This document shows positions 10,425-20,763 of a DNA stretch of 64,000 nt, piece after piece. This DNA is from Ulota crispa (lineage: Eukaryota; Streptophyta; Bryopsida; Orthotrichales; Orthotrichaceae). Position numbers and translations under genes: made by a program. The first letter of the stretch is position 1. Each line of letters begins with the position of its first letter. The notes under the pieces are model-generated. The model was not told where the DNA came from. It searched no databases and was given only the letters and a program-made list of their open reading frames with translations. The DNA lies in assembly GCA_963920765.1 (NCBI GenBank), contig OY987242.1:12734002-12798001 (forward strand). Direction: 5' to 3'.

Positions 10425-10700
10425 AAATTTAGACATATCACGGGTCACACTAAACCCTTCAAAGATCAATTTTGTTTTACTTAAGGGGCTTTTTTATAGC
10501 ATGGAAGATTTGCATATGGGTGTGCGTATGGATGCTACCTTCATACCCATGCAATCAAATCTCCAAAATTCATCATTGATGTTTATCAATCAATTTTCTT
10601 GTAAAACCATGTAAAACCATGATTTGTGACACAAAACAATTTATCAAAATTTGAATTTTGATTTTTTGGGGTTGAAATTTGGTATGCTTGGTTAAGATTG
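10425..10700. mobile_element. Truncated relative of the Tc1-like foldback
   Basis: Motifs of the foldback arms recur in order: CATATCACGGGTCACACTAAA, TTACTTAAGGGGCTTTTTTA, GCATGGAAGAT, CCCATGCAATCAAATCTCCA, AAAATTCATCA, CAATTTTCTTGTAAAACCAT and TTGAAATTTGGTATGCTT. Only one arm is present and the ends are missing, so this is a decayed or half-deleted copy. Confidence 0.55.
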
Positions 10701-11091
10701 GGATATGAATGAAATAAAAAAAATCAAGAAAAAAAAAGGCCAATCAACCTCATTTCATGTCAAAACATGGCATGACCTCTCAATGGAATAAGTTGGCCCG
10801 ACAATCTTTATAGGAGACCGTTGTACATGCAAATATCCTATGTAGAGCTTAAAGAGCTTGCTTCCAAGATTTGGCTTGCATTCAAATTACATCTAGTTTT
10901 TGTACTTCCATTATCATCCAAATATTTACAAAAATTTGCAAAAAGAGGCACAAGAGAGTTAGGGATTCTTTTTATAATTCAAATAATATAAGGGTATGTT
11001 TGAAGTTTCATAATAATTGAGGGTCCTAAAGAACTAAGGGTATAATTGCTCTTCCTACAAAAACCCAAGAGTATTTTTGATATTTTAAATA

Positions 11092-11500
11092 GGGAATTAT
11101 TACAGTGACACCCTAAATTGCTAACCGGACACCCCCTTTGAGCATGAAATTTGATAATTTAGTGCTATTTTTGATTTATTAAGTGGTCCATCATTCATTC
11201 AATCACGACTTTATCACCTCCTTGAAAGAAAACATGATAAATACAAAAAAAATGAAATATTATTGCACCAATACTATTTTTTGATATGTTTTTGCTTTGT
11301 GTGACTCAAAAGTCTTGTATTTTTAGTTTGAAATTTAAGCACACCTTCCTTTTTTTTTAGTATAACCTTAGAATGATAAAGGTGAAACAAATCTTTTGAT
11401 TCAAATAAAAAAAATTAGCAAAATCTGCATTATAAAACACATTTTCATGCTCATAGGGGATGTCCCATTAGCAATTTAGGGTGTCGTTGTAGTAATTCCC
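11092..11500. mobile_element. Palindromic MITE with 8-bp target duplication
   Basis: Exact 8-bp repeats TTTAAATA (11084-11091 and 11501-11508) flank a 409-bp element. The ends are inverted over about 55 bases: the left starts GGGAATTATTACAGTGACAC and the right, read inward, starts GGGAATTACTACAACGACAC; both continue CCTAAATTGCTAA. An 8-bp duplication suggests hAT or a MULE variant. GGG ends are unusual for hAT, so the superfamily is left open. Confidence 0.7.
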
Positions 11501-11741
11501 TTTAAATAATATAGGGATGTATATGATAGTTTGAAAAAATTGAGTGGTATTTTTGATATTTTCCCTAGTTTTCACTCCTTTCATTTTTGCGGGTGCCTCT
11601 GGGCCCTTCTTAACCCCCTTATAGTGCAAAGAGGTTTTTTAGAAATGGTATTTTTGAGGTAAATAAATTGCACAAAGTGTGACAATTGTTACAAACCAAT
11701 AAGCTTAATACAAATTGCAAAGCAGGTCTCGAAGTCATCTA

Positions 11742-12317
11742 CTCCCTCTGTTTCTAAAAGAAACCCATATTTGAGAGTTTGTGAGGAATTAAGGAATACT
11801 AATAACAAATTGTAATTGGAAGTTATTGGATATTAGGTTTAAATCATTCCAAATTTAAATTTAATTTTTTTTAGAATTAAGGTTTTTTAAAAAGGAGAGA
11901 AAATTAATATCAAAGTTTTGAAATTTCAAGTGTTTTGATATTGTCACAAATAGAAAAATAATTAGTATGAAGTGTGTCAATGCAATTGTAAGTAAAGAAC
12001 AAGTTAGCCTAATTGTGCAAGTAGTCCCATTTAGAAAAAAAACCAAAACTTTTTATTGATATTATTAATGATTCTAGCTTAATAATAGGCAAAATTTGCA
12101 AACAAAAATCACTAAATCAAGTTTGTAATGCTAACATTAGCAATCAATGAGCATAAGAAGCCCAAAAATATCATCAAACATGCTAAGTAGTTAATTTCAT
12201 TTTAGAGATAAGCATAGAATTTTATTTTTAAAAAATCAACTCAAGAGACAAACACGGGTCTTTTTTTGAAACAAAAATAAAAGCATGAATTTGGGTTTCT
12301 TTCAGAAATAGAGGGAG
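11742..12317. mobile_element. Stowaway-type MITE
   Basis: TA at 11740-11741 and 12318-12319 flanks ends that read CTCCCTCTGTTTCTAAAAG on the left and CTCCCTCTATTTCTGAAAG inward from the right, both then GAAACCCA. This matches the plant Stowaway consensus CTCCCTCCGTTYC and its TA target. At 576 bp it is longer than most Stowaways. It has no coding capacity; it would rely on a mariner-type transposase elsewhere. Confidence 0.85.
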
Positions 12318-12326
12318 TATTCATTA

Positions 12327-13081
12327 GGGGTTTTAGATATCTCAAAAAAACAATGAACAAGTGGTTGTGAACGAGTTTTTTTTCACAAGTGAACATGAAG
12401 TCACAAAAGTGAACCACCCATGAGAACCTCTTGGAGATCCTCATGGGTGGTTCATGTGTGAACAACGTGAAGGCATGAAGCCTCTCCCTCTTGCTCATGT
12501 TTCTATTGCCGCTCCCGCACCTCAACTTGTCGCTCCCTACCTCTAGTTCTTGCTCTCCCTCCCAACCTCTCGCTTCTCGCTCTCGCTCCACACTGCCAGG
12601 TTACAAGCACTCGAATGTTCAAGGATGCTCATCGCCTAAAAGATGAAAAAAATCTCTAATGCAAAGCTCAAATTCAGCTCAAATTTAGTTTAAATGTTTA
12701 TGCGTGAGCTTTGGAGGGATTAGGTAGGGCACATCTAATTCATTTGACATCTCTATTTTGGTGAAGAAAAGTAGATAGCAAAATCACAAAATCGCAATCC
12801 ACAAGCTGAAGGGTTCCAAATTAGAAGCGGACTATGGTGGAGCCAAAGGGACAATGGTGGAGCTGAGGGGACTTGGAATAGAAGCGGCTATGGTGGAGCT
12901 CAAGGGATCCGGATTAGCTTACAAGATTGGTGATTTTGGGCAAAGTTGAAGGGGTGGTCTGTAGTCCACTTAAATGTGGATATTTGAATGGATGAACAAG
13001 AGAACGGTGGCTTCACTAAGTTGTTCACCAATTTCATTCACATGAATGAAATTGGTGATGAACGGCACATTTGAAACCCCC
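12327..13081. mobile_element. GGGG(G)TTTCAAA-ended hairpin element X, copy 1
   Basis: The left end (12327) reads GGGGTTTTAGATAT; the right end reads ATTTGAAACCCCC (ending 13081). Flanks are ATTA and TAAT. Inside are two strong stems: 12411-12424 with 12440-12453 (14 bp perfect, loop 15) and 13026-13040 with 13043-13057 (15 bp perfect, loop 2). Positions 12480-12600 are CT-rich. The right end is repeated in diverged form at about 13180-13245 (TTTGAAATCCCCTATTG). A relative lies at 30098-30725. Confidence 0.5.
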
Positions 13082-13505
13082 TAATGAACAAATGGACGTA
13101 AGCAAGTTTTTGTTCAACAAGGTGAATGTGCCGTCATGACCTCAAGAGGTCATCATGGCTCGTTTGCAGAGTGATTTGGCCAAGTTTTTCACTAATCTTA
13201 TTCACGTAAACAAAATTGGTAGTGAATGGCATATTTGAAATCCCCTATTGTCCGCATAGTGGATGCTAACACTCTTAGGGACAAAACCATGCTAAAGACT
13301 TTCATCATCAATTGTGACGGTGTGGGGTCTCTCTTCCCTAGTCTTCAATTTGCAAAGTGCCCATGCTGTAAGTAAATTAAAATTGCATTTTGGAAGAAAT
13401 AAGTAAATTTTTAATAATTTCAAAACATGTTTCTAGTCCTTCAAAAATAAAGAGAAGGACTTTTCCTTCTACTAGTAAATATTGTGACGTACTTTGAAGC
13501 TTTAA

Positions 13506-13731
13506 CCCCTAAAGGACTAAGCATGCCGCTGGGACCAGTATAATACGGGGTATTTTTCTTGTATTTGGAATGGATCCACACCTCTATTACATTTGAGATC
13601 AACAAAGAAGTTGGAGAATATATCAAAGCGGATCTAGCGAGCTACTTGAGATCTCAAATTAAAATTTCTTATTGGTAGCAAATGACAATTATATGACAGC
13701 GTATATACTATGCCCTATGGTCGTTTAAGGG
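13506..13731 (+). mobile_element. TTAA element, subfamily B
   Basis: TTAA at 13502-13505 precedes CCCCTAAAGGACTAAGC. The right end reads GGTCGTTTAAGGG then CTAA (decayed TTAA, 13732-13735). The 226-bp body carries the B landmarks ACGGGGTATTTTTCTTGTAT, GGAATGGATCCACACCTCTA, CAACAAAGAAGTTGGAGAA and TACTATGCCCTATGGTC. Other B copies: 19333, 38438, 41883, 48347. Confidence 0.8.
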
Positions 13732-13735
13732 CTAA

Positions 13736-15090
13736 ATGCTTCAATTCAACTCTTGCATATATGAAAGCAGACCTTTTTCACCATTTGAGCACTTACAATT
13801 TATAGAGGAGGTTGCCGAATATGGGAATTCTGTATTGTTGTTGAAAGCAAACAAAGCTAATGGAGTCTGTCACCCAAAATTTGAAATTCACAAGAGGGGA
13901 AGAAGAGAAAAAGGCAAGGAAAGAGATGATGAAAAGTAACCTAAAAAGTTACTAAATTTTTAAGAGATAGCACAAAGCCCATGCAAGGCATATTCCTTTC
14001 AAATTAACCAGCTAAGAGCATGAAATAGGAATGTATTGTTGCTGAAGGTGGCGTTCAGTTGGAGCAAAATGAGTTGGTTTTAATTTGAGGCTCTATATGT
14101 TCTACAAATTTAAACTTGTGCTTAATTTCTTAATAGCTGGTGGAGATTTAATTCTCCACACTTACACTCATGTGAGGATAGTCTAAACTTCCTCTGTGAA
14201 ATAACCATCAAATGATGCATGTTTTGAAATTTAGCTCCACTATTACTTGACATCAAGTTCCATTAACGTCATTACTTGCATTTTTTTCAATTCAATGAAT
14301 CAAGCAAGTAGCCTACAAGCCCTCATATTTTGAAGAAATTAAGCACATTGTTACCCTTGAAATTCAAATAATGATTTGCGTTCAACTTCTCAAATTTTGC
14401 AAATTTCTCTCAATGTATTGAATAACGAGTTAGAGTACAACAATTTGTACCCTCGCAAGATATAAAACGGATCAAATAATCAGCTGCTCCATTTGACGTG
14501 TTTCTTGGCAAAAAGAAAATCAATGTCATTTTTTGGTAGCATCGAGGGCAAACTTCCATGAAATTGTACAATTCAAAAACAACAAACAAGTTTGCAATGA
14601 TCCTCATAACCCTTGAAATTGAAAAATCTTGAAACAAGATATACCACTCACTATGCACCATGCATGTTATTACGTTAGGAGAGGCTTTGTCTATGTAAGA
14701 CTAGCTTGGTTTTTGAGTAAGGTACTTCCACAAACGTCCTCACGGTAACTTCTCTTGATGCAAAGACTCCTCCTTTGCAATTCAAAGTCAAACCTAAATG
14801 TTTTACTATTGAATCTTTTTTTTGGAACAAAGTTCGGACTTGATGAATCTTGTCTCACATTCTAATCGATTGTAAGCATTCACCCTTCTCCACTATAAGT
14901 TGCCACCAAATAAGCAACCAAAAATTAGACTCTAAAGTGAAACATCCAGAGATCACAAACCGCCCAAAAAAATTATCACTAAAATAGGAGTTGTTGTTAA
15001 TTCTCTTTTGGGCCTGTTTGTGACGCCATTATACCAGTGATTTTGTCCAAAAAAATGTTGGAGTTCTAAGAAATATCCCTTTTCTTCACT
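13736..15090. other. Unassigned intergenic DNA
   Basis: AT-rich sequence without a supportable gene. The frames at 13736-13939 (+) and 14410-14661 (-) are short and match nothing I recognise. No terminal inverted repeats were noticed. Confidence 0.3.
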
Positions 15091-15094
15091 TTAA

Positions 15095-15739
15095 CCCCTA
15101 AATGCCCAAGCGACCAGATTTGGGCCTTTTCAAAACTTTAAAGATGAATAAATTCTTATCCAATCATTACTTTTAGTATTTTTTTTTCAATATGAGTTTG
15201 TTTTGAAGTCTACTATCAACATCAAAAATCTGATTTTGAAGGTGAAATTTAATGATTTTTCTACTGAAGATTTTGTACAAGGGTGTCCACTGCAATCTTG
15301 AGTTTTCTAGTGTTGGAAGATCTTGAAAATGAGCCTCAAATACAATAGAGCTTGGAGAAAAATCCACATTAGAAATCCATTTACAACAAATGTAGGAGTA
15401 GATTTTTAAAACCTTAAATTGATTAGAGTTAGACATGAAATGACCTTAAACCTCATATTTTTTTGGTTACCAACTTTTTAGATTTGATATGTGAAATGAG
15501 GATTAGAAGAATTTAAGTCACTTTTGCAGTTTTAACACCCTCATGCTCAAATGTTATAGTTTTTCAAACTATAAGTGATATTCTTGTGTTTTCTTTTTCC
15601 ATGTAATCTCTAATTTATTTAATTTGAATTTGTATGGTTACAATTGAAAAAAACTTGATAGAGTTTATGAAAAGGTTGATTGGTTGTTCATTTTCATGGA
15701 AAGTCCAAGAAACTCAAATAGGGCTTTGGCATTTAGGGA
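15095..15739 (-). mobile_element. TTAA element, subfamily E (reverse orientation)
   Basis: TTAA at 15091-15094 precedes CCCCTAAATGCCCAAG; the right end reads GGCATTTAGGGA followed by TTAA at 15740-15743. Its interior matches, in reverse, the E copies at 31441 and 38229 (ATCTTGAAAATGAGCCTCAA, AAATCCACATTAGAAATC, GGTGTCCACTGCAATCTTGA). The right-hand TTAA is shared with the next element, so the two copies abut with no spacer. Confidence 0.72.
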
Positions 15740-15743
15740 TTAA

Positions 15744-16115
15744 CCCATGAAGCGTGAACGCCTAGCTGGTCCCCTTGGCTGCCCAACTACATTTGATCAA
15801 TAGTGGTATGGCATGTGCCCACACAATATAACATTGTCCTCAAAAGTTGCAAATGTCAATAGTGCATGTTGTCCTCACAAAAATTGCAAATAAGACAGCA
15901 TGGGAACCTAACACTATGCTTGTAAATCTTATCACAGTTTGGAATTTTTAAAAACACAAGGACATTCAATGAGGTTATTTTTGACATTCCATGATGGAGC
16001 ACATCTCCTTGACCACTTTAAGAAAAAGATCGGATGCAAAATACTTTTTTTCCATTTTACAAGGTAACTTTTGGGGAGTGATAGGACGATTTTCATTCCC
16101 TTGGGCATTTAGGGG
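15744..16115 (+). mobile_element. TTAA element, subfamily A
   Basis: TTAA at 15740-15743 (shared with the E element on its left) and 16116-16119. The left end CCCATGAAGCGTGAACGCC is diverged; the right end GGGCATTTAGGGG is typical. The 372-bp body is the uninterrupted reference for the A copy at 4412. Confidence 0.75.
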
Positions 16116-16451
16116 TTAAACTCTACAAGAAGGCTCTGCATTGAGAGAAATTATTATGAGGAAGTTTGAGAAGATGCCTTTCTTGAAAAGCAAGCCAGTG
16201 CTACAGAGACAAAGCTTCTTGTAGTCTAATAGCGTATTTTTTGGTAGACTACAAAATGACTTTAGCAAGCAAATGAACTACTAATTTTTGGTATTCACGC
16301 CAATTTGTGACATACCTCAAATAATTCATTATCATTAGCCCTGTTTTTGGATGATGGATATAGTGCTTCTTGGTGGTCTTTCATCCAATCAGTTCTTTGT
16401 TCATCAAACGAACGCCCGAGTTTCCAAAAACCAACCTTGCCTTACAATTAA

Positions 16452-17226
16452 CCGTTGAGCGCCCCGAGGTAAATTTGCGAAAGTCAGCCGTGGGTGAGCA
16501 CCCCGTAGACCAAGTATCCTCCCGAACTAATAATCAATTTGCACTGGGTTTCACCGTTAAAATTTGCAAAAGGTAAGGTCCCCACCTTTACTGAAATTTT
16601 CAGAAATTTTAACGGTTGGATGCTGGGTTTATAATAGTCAAAGATCTGTTGACTTTGTCTAGAAGGGCAATTTTTGGGGCATTTACAGATTCAAATGTTT
16701 TTGACAGGTAGAGGACATGGCCTCTTGCCCCCAAATTTTGGCAAAAGTTGCGATTTATAGTTAGTGTCCTCTCCACCAAAAATCAGTTTTTTCTGACATT
16801 GGGGAGGCACTTCTTCAAGGGTGTAAATCCAAATGATTATAGAAGGAATCTAGGAGGGTGACCAGGAGCGAGTAAGGTGGATGACCTCCATTGTGGAGCC
16901 CACCCTGCTTGTACAGGGCCAAGAGACCGCCATGTCACCTCCCAACCTTTTTCTCCTGATTGCTCCAAGCAATTCCTAGTGCTTCTGGTCATTTTTCTGA
17001 CGTCGTTGCTCTCTCAATATGCACTTCTAGTAAACCACATGGCTATCTATGCCACCCACGCTGATATATGGAATCTCAACAATCAATCAGACCACTTTCA
17101 GACGTCACCCATGTGCTCCCAGTCAACCTCCTGGAATTTCAAAAACCGTACCCTCTAGATTTAGACTATGGTTGCAAAAAATAGGATTTTGAGAGGCCAC
17201 CTTATGGCTTGTGGGGCGCTCAAGGG
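16452..17226 (+). mobile_element. TTAA element, subfamily J (GCGCCCC ends)
   Basis: TTAA at 16448-16451 and 17227-17230. The ends are CCGTTGAGCGCCCC on the left and, read inward from the right, CCCTTGAGCGCCCC: 13 of 14 identical. The 775-bp body is less AT-rich than its neighbours and holds a non-coding frame at 16877-17158. It abuts the palindromic MITE at 17231. Confidence 0.75.
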
Positions 17227-17230
17227 TTAA

Positions 17231-17445
17231 GGTAAGCATACCCAATTCCACCCACATACCCAATGTTGTTCATATGTCCGCTGGTGGTAATTTTAGAATT
17301 GAAATCTAGGGATGCCGTATATAGCTTATATTTTGTAACACAAAAAATAAGCTATACACGGCATCCCTAGATTTCAATTCTAAAATTACCACCAGCAAAT
17401 ATATGAACAACATTGGGTATGTGGGCGGAATTGGGTATGCTTACC
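17231..17445. mobile_element. Palindromic 215-bp MITE, copy 1
   Basis: Almost the whole 215 bp is one palindrome: GGTAAGCATACCCAATTCC on the left mirrors GGAATTGGGTATGCTTACC on the right, and the pairing continues to a short central loop at about 17328-17350. The right end is followed by TTA. Two relatives at 24741 and 47451 share the size, the GGTA ends, the flanking TTA and the inner CATT..AGAA..AAATCTAG block. A TA target is possible (TA/AGG...CCT/TA). Confidence 0.7.
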
Positions 17446-19152
17446 TTAGTTTTGTGGGAATGCATTGAGAAATCTATTTGACAGACATAAATAAAAACAC
17501 AAAAAAACTCAATAAATGATTTGAATCATTGATGGATCAATATTAAATGAACTTTGATTGTTTAGGTTTCTAGCATGTTTTTTAACTAATGCTTTGAAAA
17601 CATAATATCATCAATCATATTTAATGTGCTTTTGAGTAGTTGTTTCAAGCATGTATTAGCTTGAAAAAGTTTATGATTTCTTTCAAGATGGCACCACCTA
17701 CGTTCTATCATAGAAAGTAAGAACCACCTCCAACAAGTGTAAAGACCATGTTACTTTTCTCAACAACATTTTTCAAGTGCATAACAAGCAGGAGTTGCTG
17801 AAGCATTCTTTAAAGGTTTGTTTTCCTTTTGAAGGGATTGCAAGCCATGAAACTTTTTTTTGGTGAATTATCCTTAATAGACAAATGAGGCTATTTTATA
17901 ATTCACTTTCATACCTATCTTTGGACTCTTTTAAAATTAGCAATGAAGTTTTGAAGTTGAAGAGGCATAAGCTCAAGAAAATATTTGTTTTCATCAGATG
18001 TTCATTGAAAACTCTAGCATGTACTTTGTGGTAGAGTATACTATTAGAACTTTTGGCGTGTTTACAAATTTCTACCTTAGTAAAATTGAAGATTATAGGC
18101 AAACATCTTTGAAAAGAGTCATGTGGGCTTGTTATTATTATTTTATTTATTAGAATTTTGATGTTTTTGTGTATTCGAGTTGTATTTCATATGACTCATT
18201 GTATCGCCAAAAGTCTAGCTGCATCTGACGGCTTGTTGCTGAACTATCAGCGGTTTACGGAAAAAACAAAAACTCAACTCCTAGTGAATGTTTTCTTTCT
18301 CAAATAACATAATAAATACTCATAGGATAACTTTGAAGAACCATGAAGAACAATTATCTAATAGAAAACGAATCAATGAAAATGGTTAAACACTTATTAG
18401 ACTTTTCTAGGGTCTAAAAATCAATAAAAAATATCAAATGGACTCAGAAACAACATTTGCAAGGGAGAATAAATTGGGATATTTTTACTTGGGCAAGTTT
18501 CACCTACAGCAAAATTTAGTTGGATATTTGCAAGCTAAGTTGAAATCATCATGATAAAGAGGAGAGCTCATCCAAGGTTTGAAGTGGGGTATGGAGCTAT
18601 GAATTGAGCTAATGCTGTTGGAACTTATTTAAAAATAATCTTGGACCCATAAACTCTAACTTTGATTTTATTTGGTCTTGTACCAACCTTTCATATTAAT
18701 CTTTGATTTCATCTTGAATGAAGTGGAGAATCTTAGGCCTTTGTATGATGAAGGGTTACGCCAGATTCAATTCTGACCAAAGATGCAATGAAAACAAGTA
18801 CATTAAGTTTTATAATCAGCATATTTATAACATTATACAAGACAAATTGGTAGAAAATAGACAAAAATAATTTAGAGTGAACAAGATGAAAGCAATGGCT
18901 AGATAAGAGGAGAATTAGAAGAGAGGTTTTTTTTTGTGTAGGGTGTTTTCTCACAAAGATCTTACCTCATTTTGACATTAGCTACCTTAAAAAGTGTATT
19001 GGATGGGCACATGGATGAGACTGACAAAACATTGGGTTTGCTAGTAATCAAGATGGAAGTTGTTAATAGAAGCTAATACCATGTACAAAAAAGCACTTGT
19101 GAAAGATCTAATCCTCTATCCTTTTCTCCTTGCCTACATGCATTTCTAACAA
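17446..19152. other. Unassigned AT-rich DNA
   Basis: No gene, terminal repeat or tandem array could be supported. The frames at 17896-18102 and 18733-18954 (both -) are short and low in information. Confidence 0.3.
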
Positions 19153-19332
19153 GGGAATTTTATGGGCGCCCCTAAAGTTTGCCATACTTGTATAGGCACC
19201 CTTGCTTTTCCAAAAATTGCACAAATACCTTTGGACCATAATTTTCAAGTGTTTGTTCTATTGTGCATGCCATTTTTTTCTCCTTTATGCGCATGTTGCT
19301 TCTTTTTTGTTTTGTTGCACTCATTGCTTTAA

Positions 19333-20067
19333 CCCTTAAACAATCAAAAGGCCCTTTACGACCAACACAAAACGGGGTATTTTTCTTGTATTTGGAATGG
19401 ATCCACACCTCTACTACATTTGAGACCAACAAAGAAGTTGGAGAATAGATCAATGCGGTTCTAGTGAGCTACTTGAGATCCCAAATTAAAATTTCTTAAT
19501 ATTGGTAGCAAATGACAATTATAGGTCAACGTATATATTATGCCCTATGGTCGTTTAACCCCTAAAGGACCAAGCCCCCTTTTTGGGGACAAACGAGATT
19601 TTAGGCATGTACCTATGGCTAAATTACTTTGCGAGATTTTTTGAAAATTTTATGGATGATGGAGAATTCAAAGATTTACGTGGGCATCTAATTTTTTCTT
19701 TGTTTTGACATTTATTGAAGAATTCAAAAACTTCTCACAACATTCATCTCATCAATCAAAATTGAATAATTCAAAGCTCCCTATGTATATATAAGTTTAC
19801 ATAACTTTTTTTATTTTTTTATTTTTTTTAAATGCAATTTTTAAAGAAGTTTTTGGGTTGCCCAATCTTGCCCGTTTTTCAGAAATTAATTTTCAACTTC
19901 TTTAATAAACGTCAAAATGAAGAAAAAATTAGATGCCTACGTAAATCTTTGAATTCTTTATCATCCATAAAATTTTCAAAAAATCACGTAGAGTAGTTTA
20001 ACCATAAGTACATGCCTGAAATCCCATTTGTCCCCAAAAAAGGGCTTGGTCTTTTAGTGGTTAAAAG
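19333..20067 (+). mobile_element. TTAA element, subfamily B, split near its right end
   Basis: TTAA at 19329-19332 and 20068-20071. The B body runs normally to TATGCCCTATGGTCGT (about 19554), where other B copies continue TTTAAGGG then TTAA. Here that internal TTAA (19555-19558) received a subfamily C copy; after it come TTAA (20061-20064), AAG and the terminal TTAA. So the last few bases of B were displaced by 0.5 kb. Confidence 0.7.
19559..20060. mobile_element. TTAA element, subfamily C (foldback), nested in subfamily B
   Basis: TTAA at 19555-19558 and 20061-20064 flanks CCCCTAAAGGACCAAGCC and its inverse at the right end. The arms match over most of their length: GCATGTACCTATGG, GAATTCAAAGATTTACGT and CATTTATTGAAGAA are mirrored. 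It is 502 bp, with a shorter centre than the C copy at 35873. Confidence 0.8.
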
Positions 20068-20763
20068 TTAACATTGATCATGAAGGAAGCAACTTGCATA
20101 ACAAACAAATGCCTGAAAATCATGGTCCAAGGATATTTGTGCAATTTCTGAGAAAACAGTGTATCTGTACAATTACGGCAAACTTTAGGGTATCCATAAA
20201 ATTTTCTCTTTTATTTTGGTTTCTCTAATCAACGCAACACACCCTAGAAAACATGTAGAATGCTTGTGATTCGGCAAAAGATGGATGGTGTGCACATTCA
20301 TTCATCAAATCAGTTATTATTAGTAGCTTTCATCCAACAATGGACAATCTTGAGTTTGTTTGAGAGGGATTCAGTGTTGGTTTCACGGTTCACCCGTTCT
20401 CTTATCCCAAATCTCTTCAATATTAAAGTAGTATTAAAGTAGCCAATGTCAAAATGTGGTAACTTCTCCACCCCCTACAAGTAAACAATGGGTTAGGGAG
20501 GCTTTTGGAGGAGTGAGAGATATTAGTGCATAGACCCAACAAATCATTTCCTTTGGCAAGTCAAAAATTGAAATTTCCCTCTGCAAGGCAACTCTTTCAA
20601 ATTCTATTTTTTTCATAATTAATAAGTGGAATGATCAATGATGGAGAATCTATTTGTTTTTATAAACAAGGAAACTTGTCATTGATTGATGTTAATCTAC
20701 CTAATTAGACAAGTGAAGGAAACAAGTGGTTAGTAGTAGAAACAAGAAACATTGTGTTCCCCT

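Larger units (their letters stand above)
19153..20206. mobile_element. Foldback MITE family P, copy 1, carrying nested TTAA elements
   Basis: The left arm (GGGAATTTTATGGGCGCCCC, then TAAAGTTTGCCATACTTGTA, AAAATTGCACAAATACCT, TTGGACCAT) pairs with the right arm ending at about 20206 (AGGGTATCCATAAAATTTTC). The loop is occupied by subfamily B (19333-20067), which itself contains subfamily C (19559-20060). Without these P is about 320 bp, matching copy 2 at 45305-45618. Confidence 0.68.
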
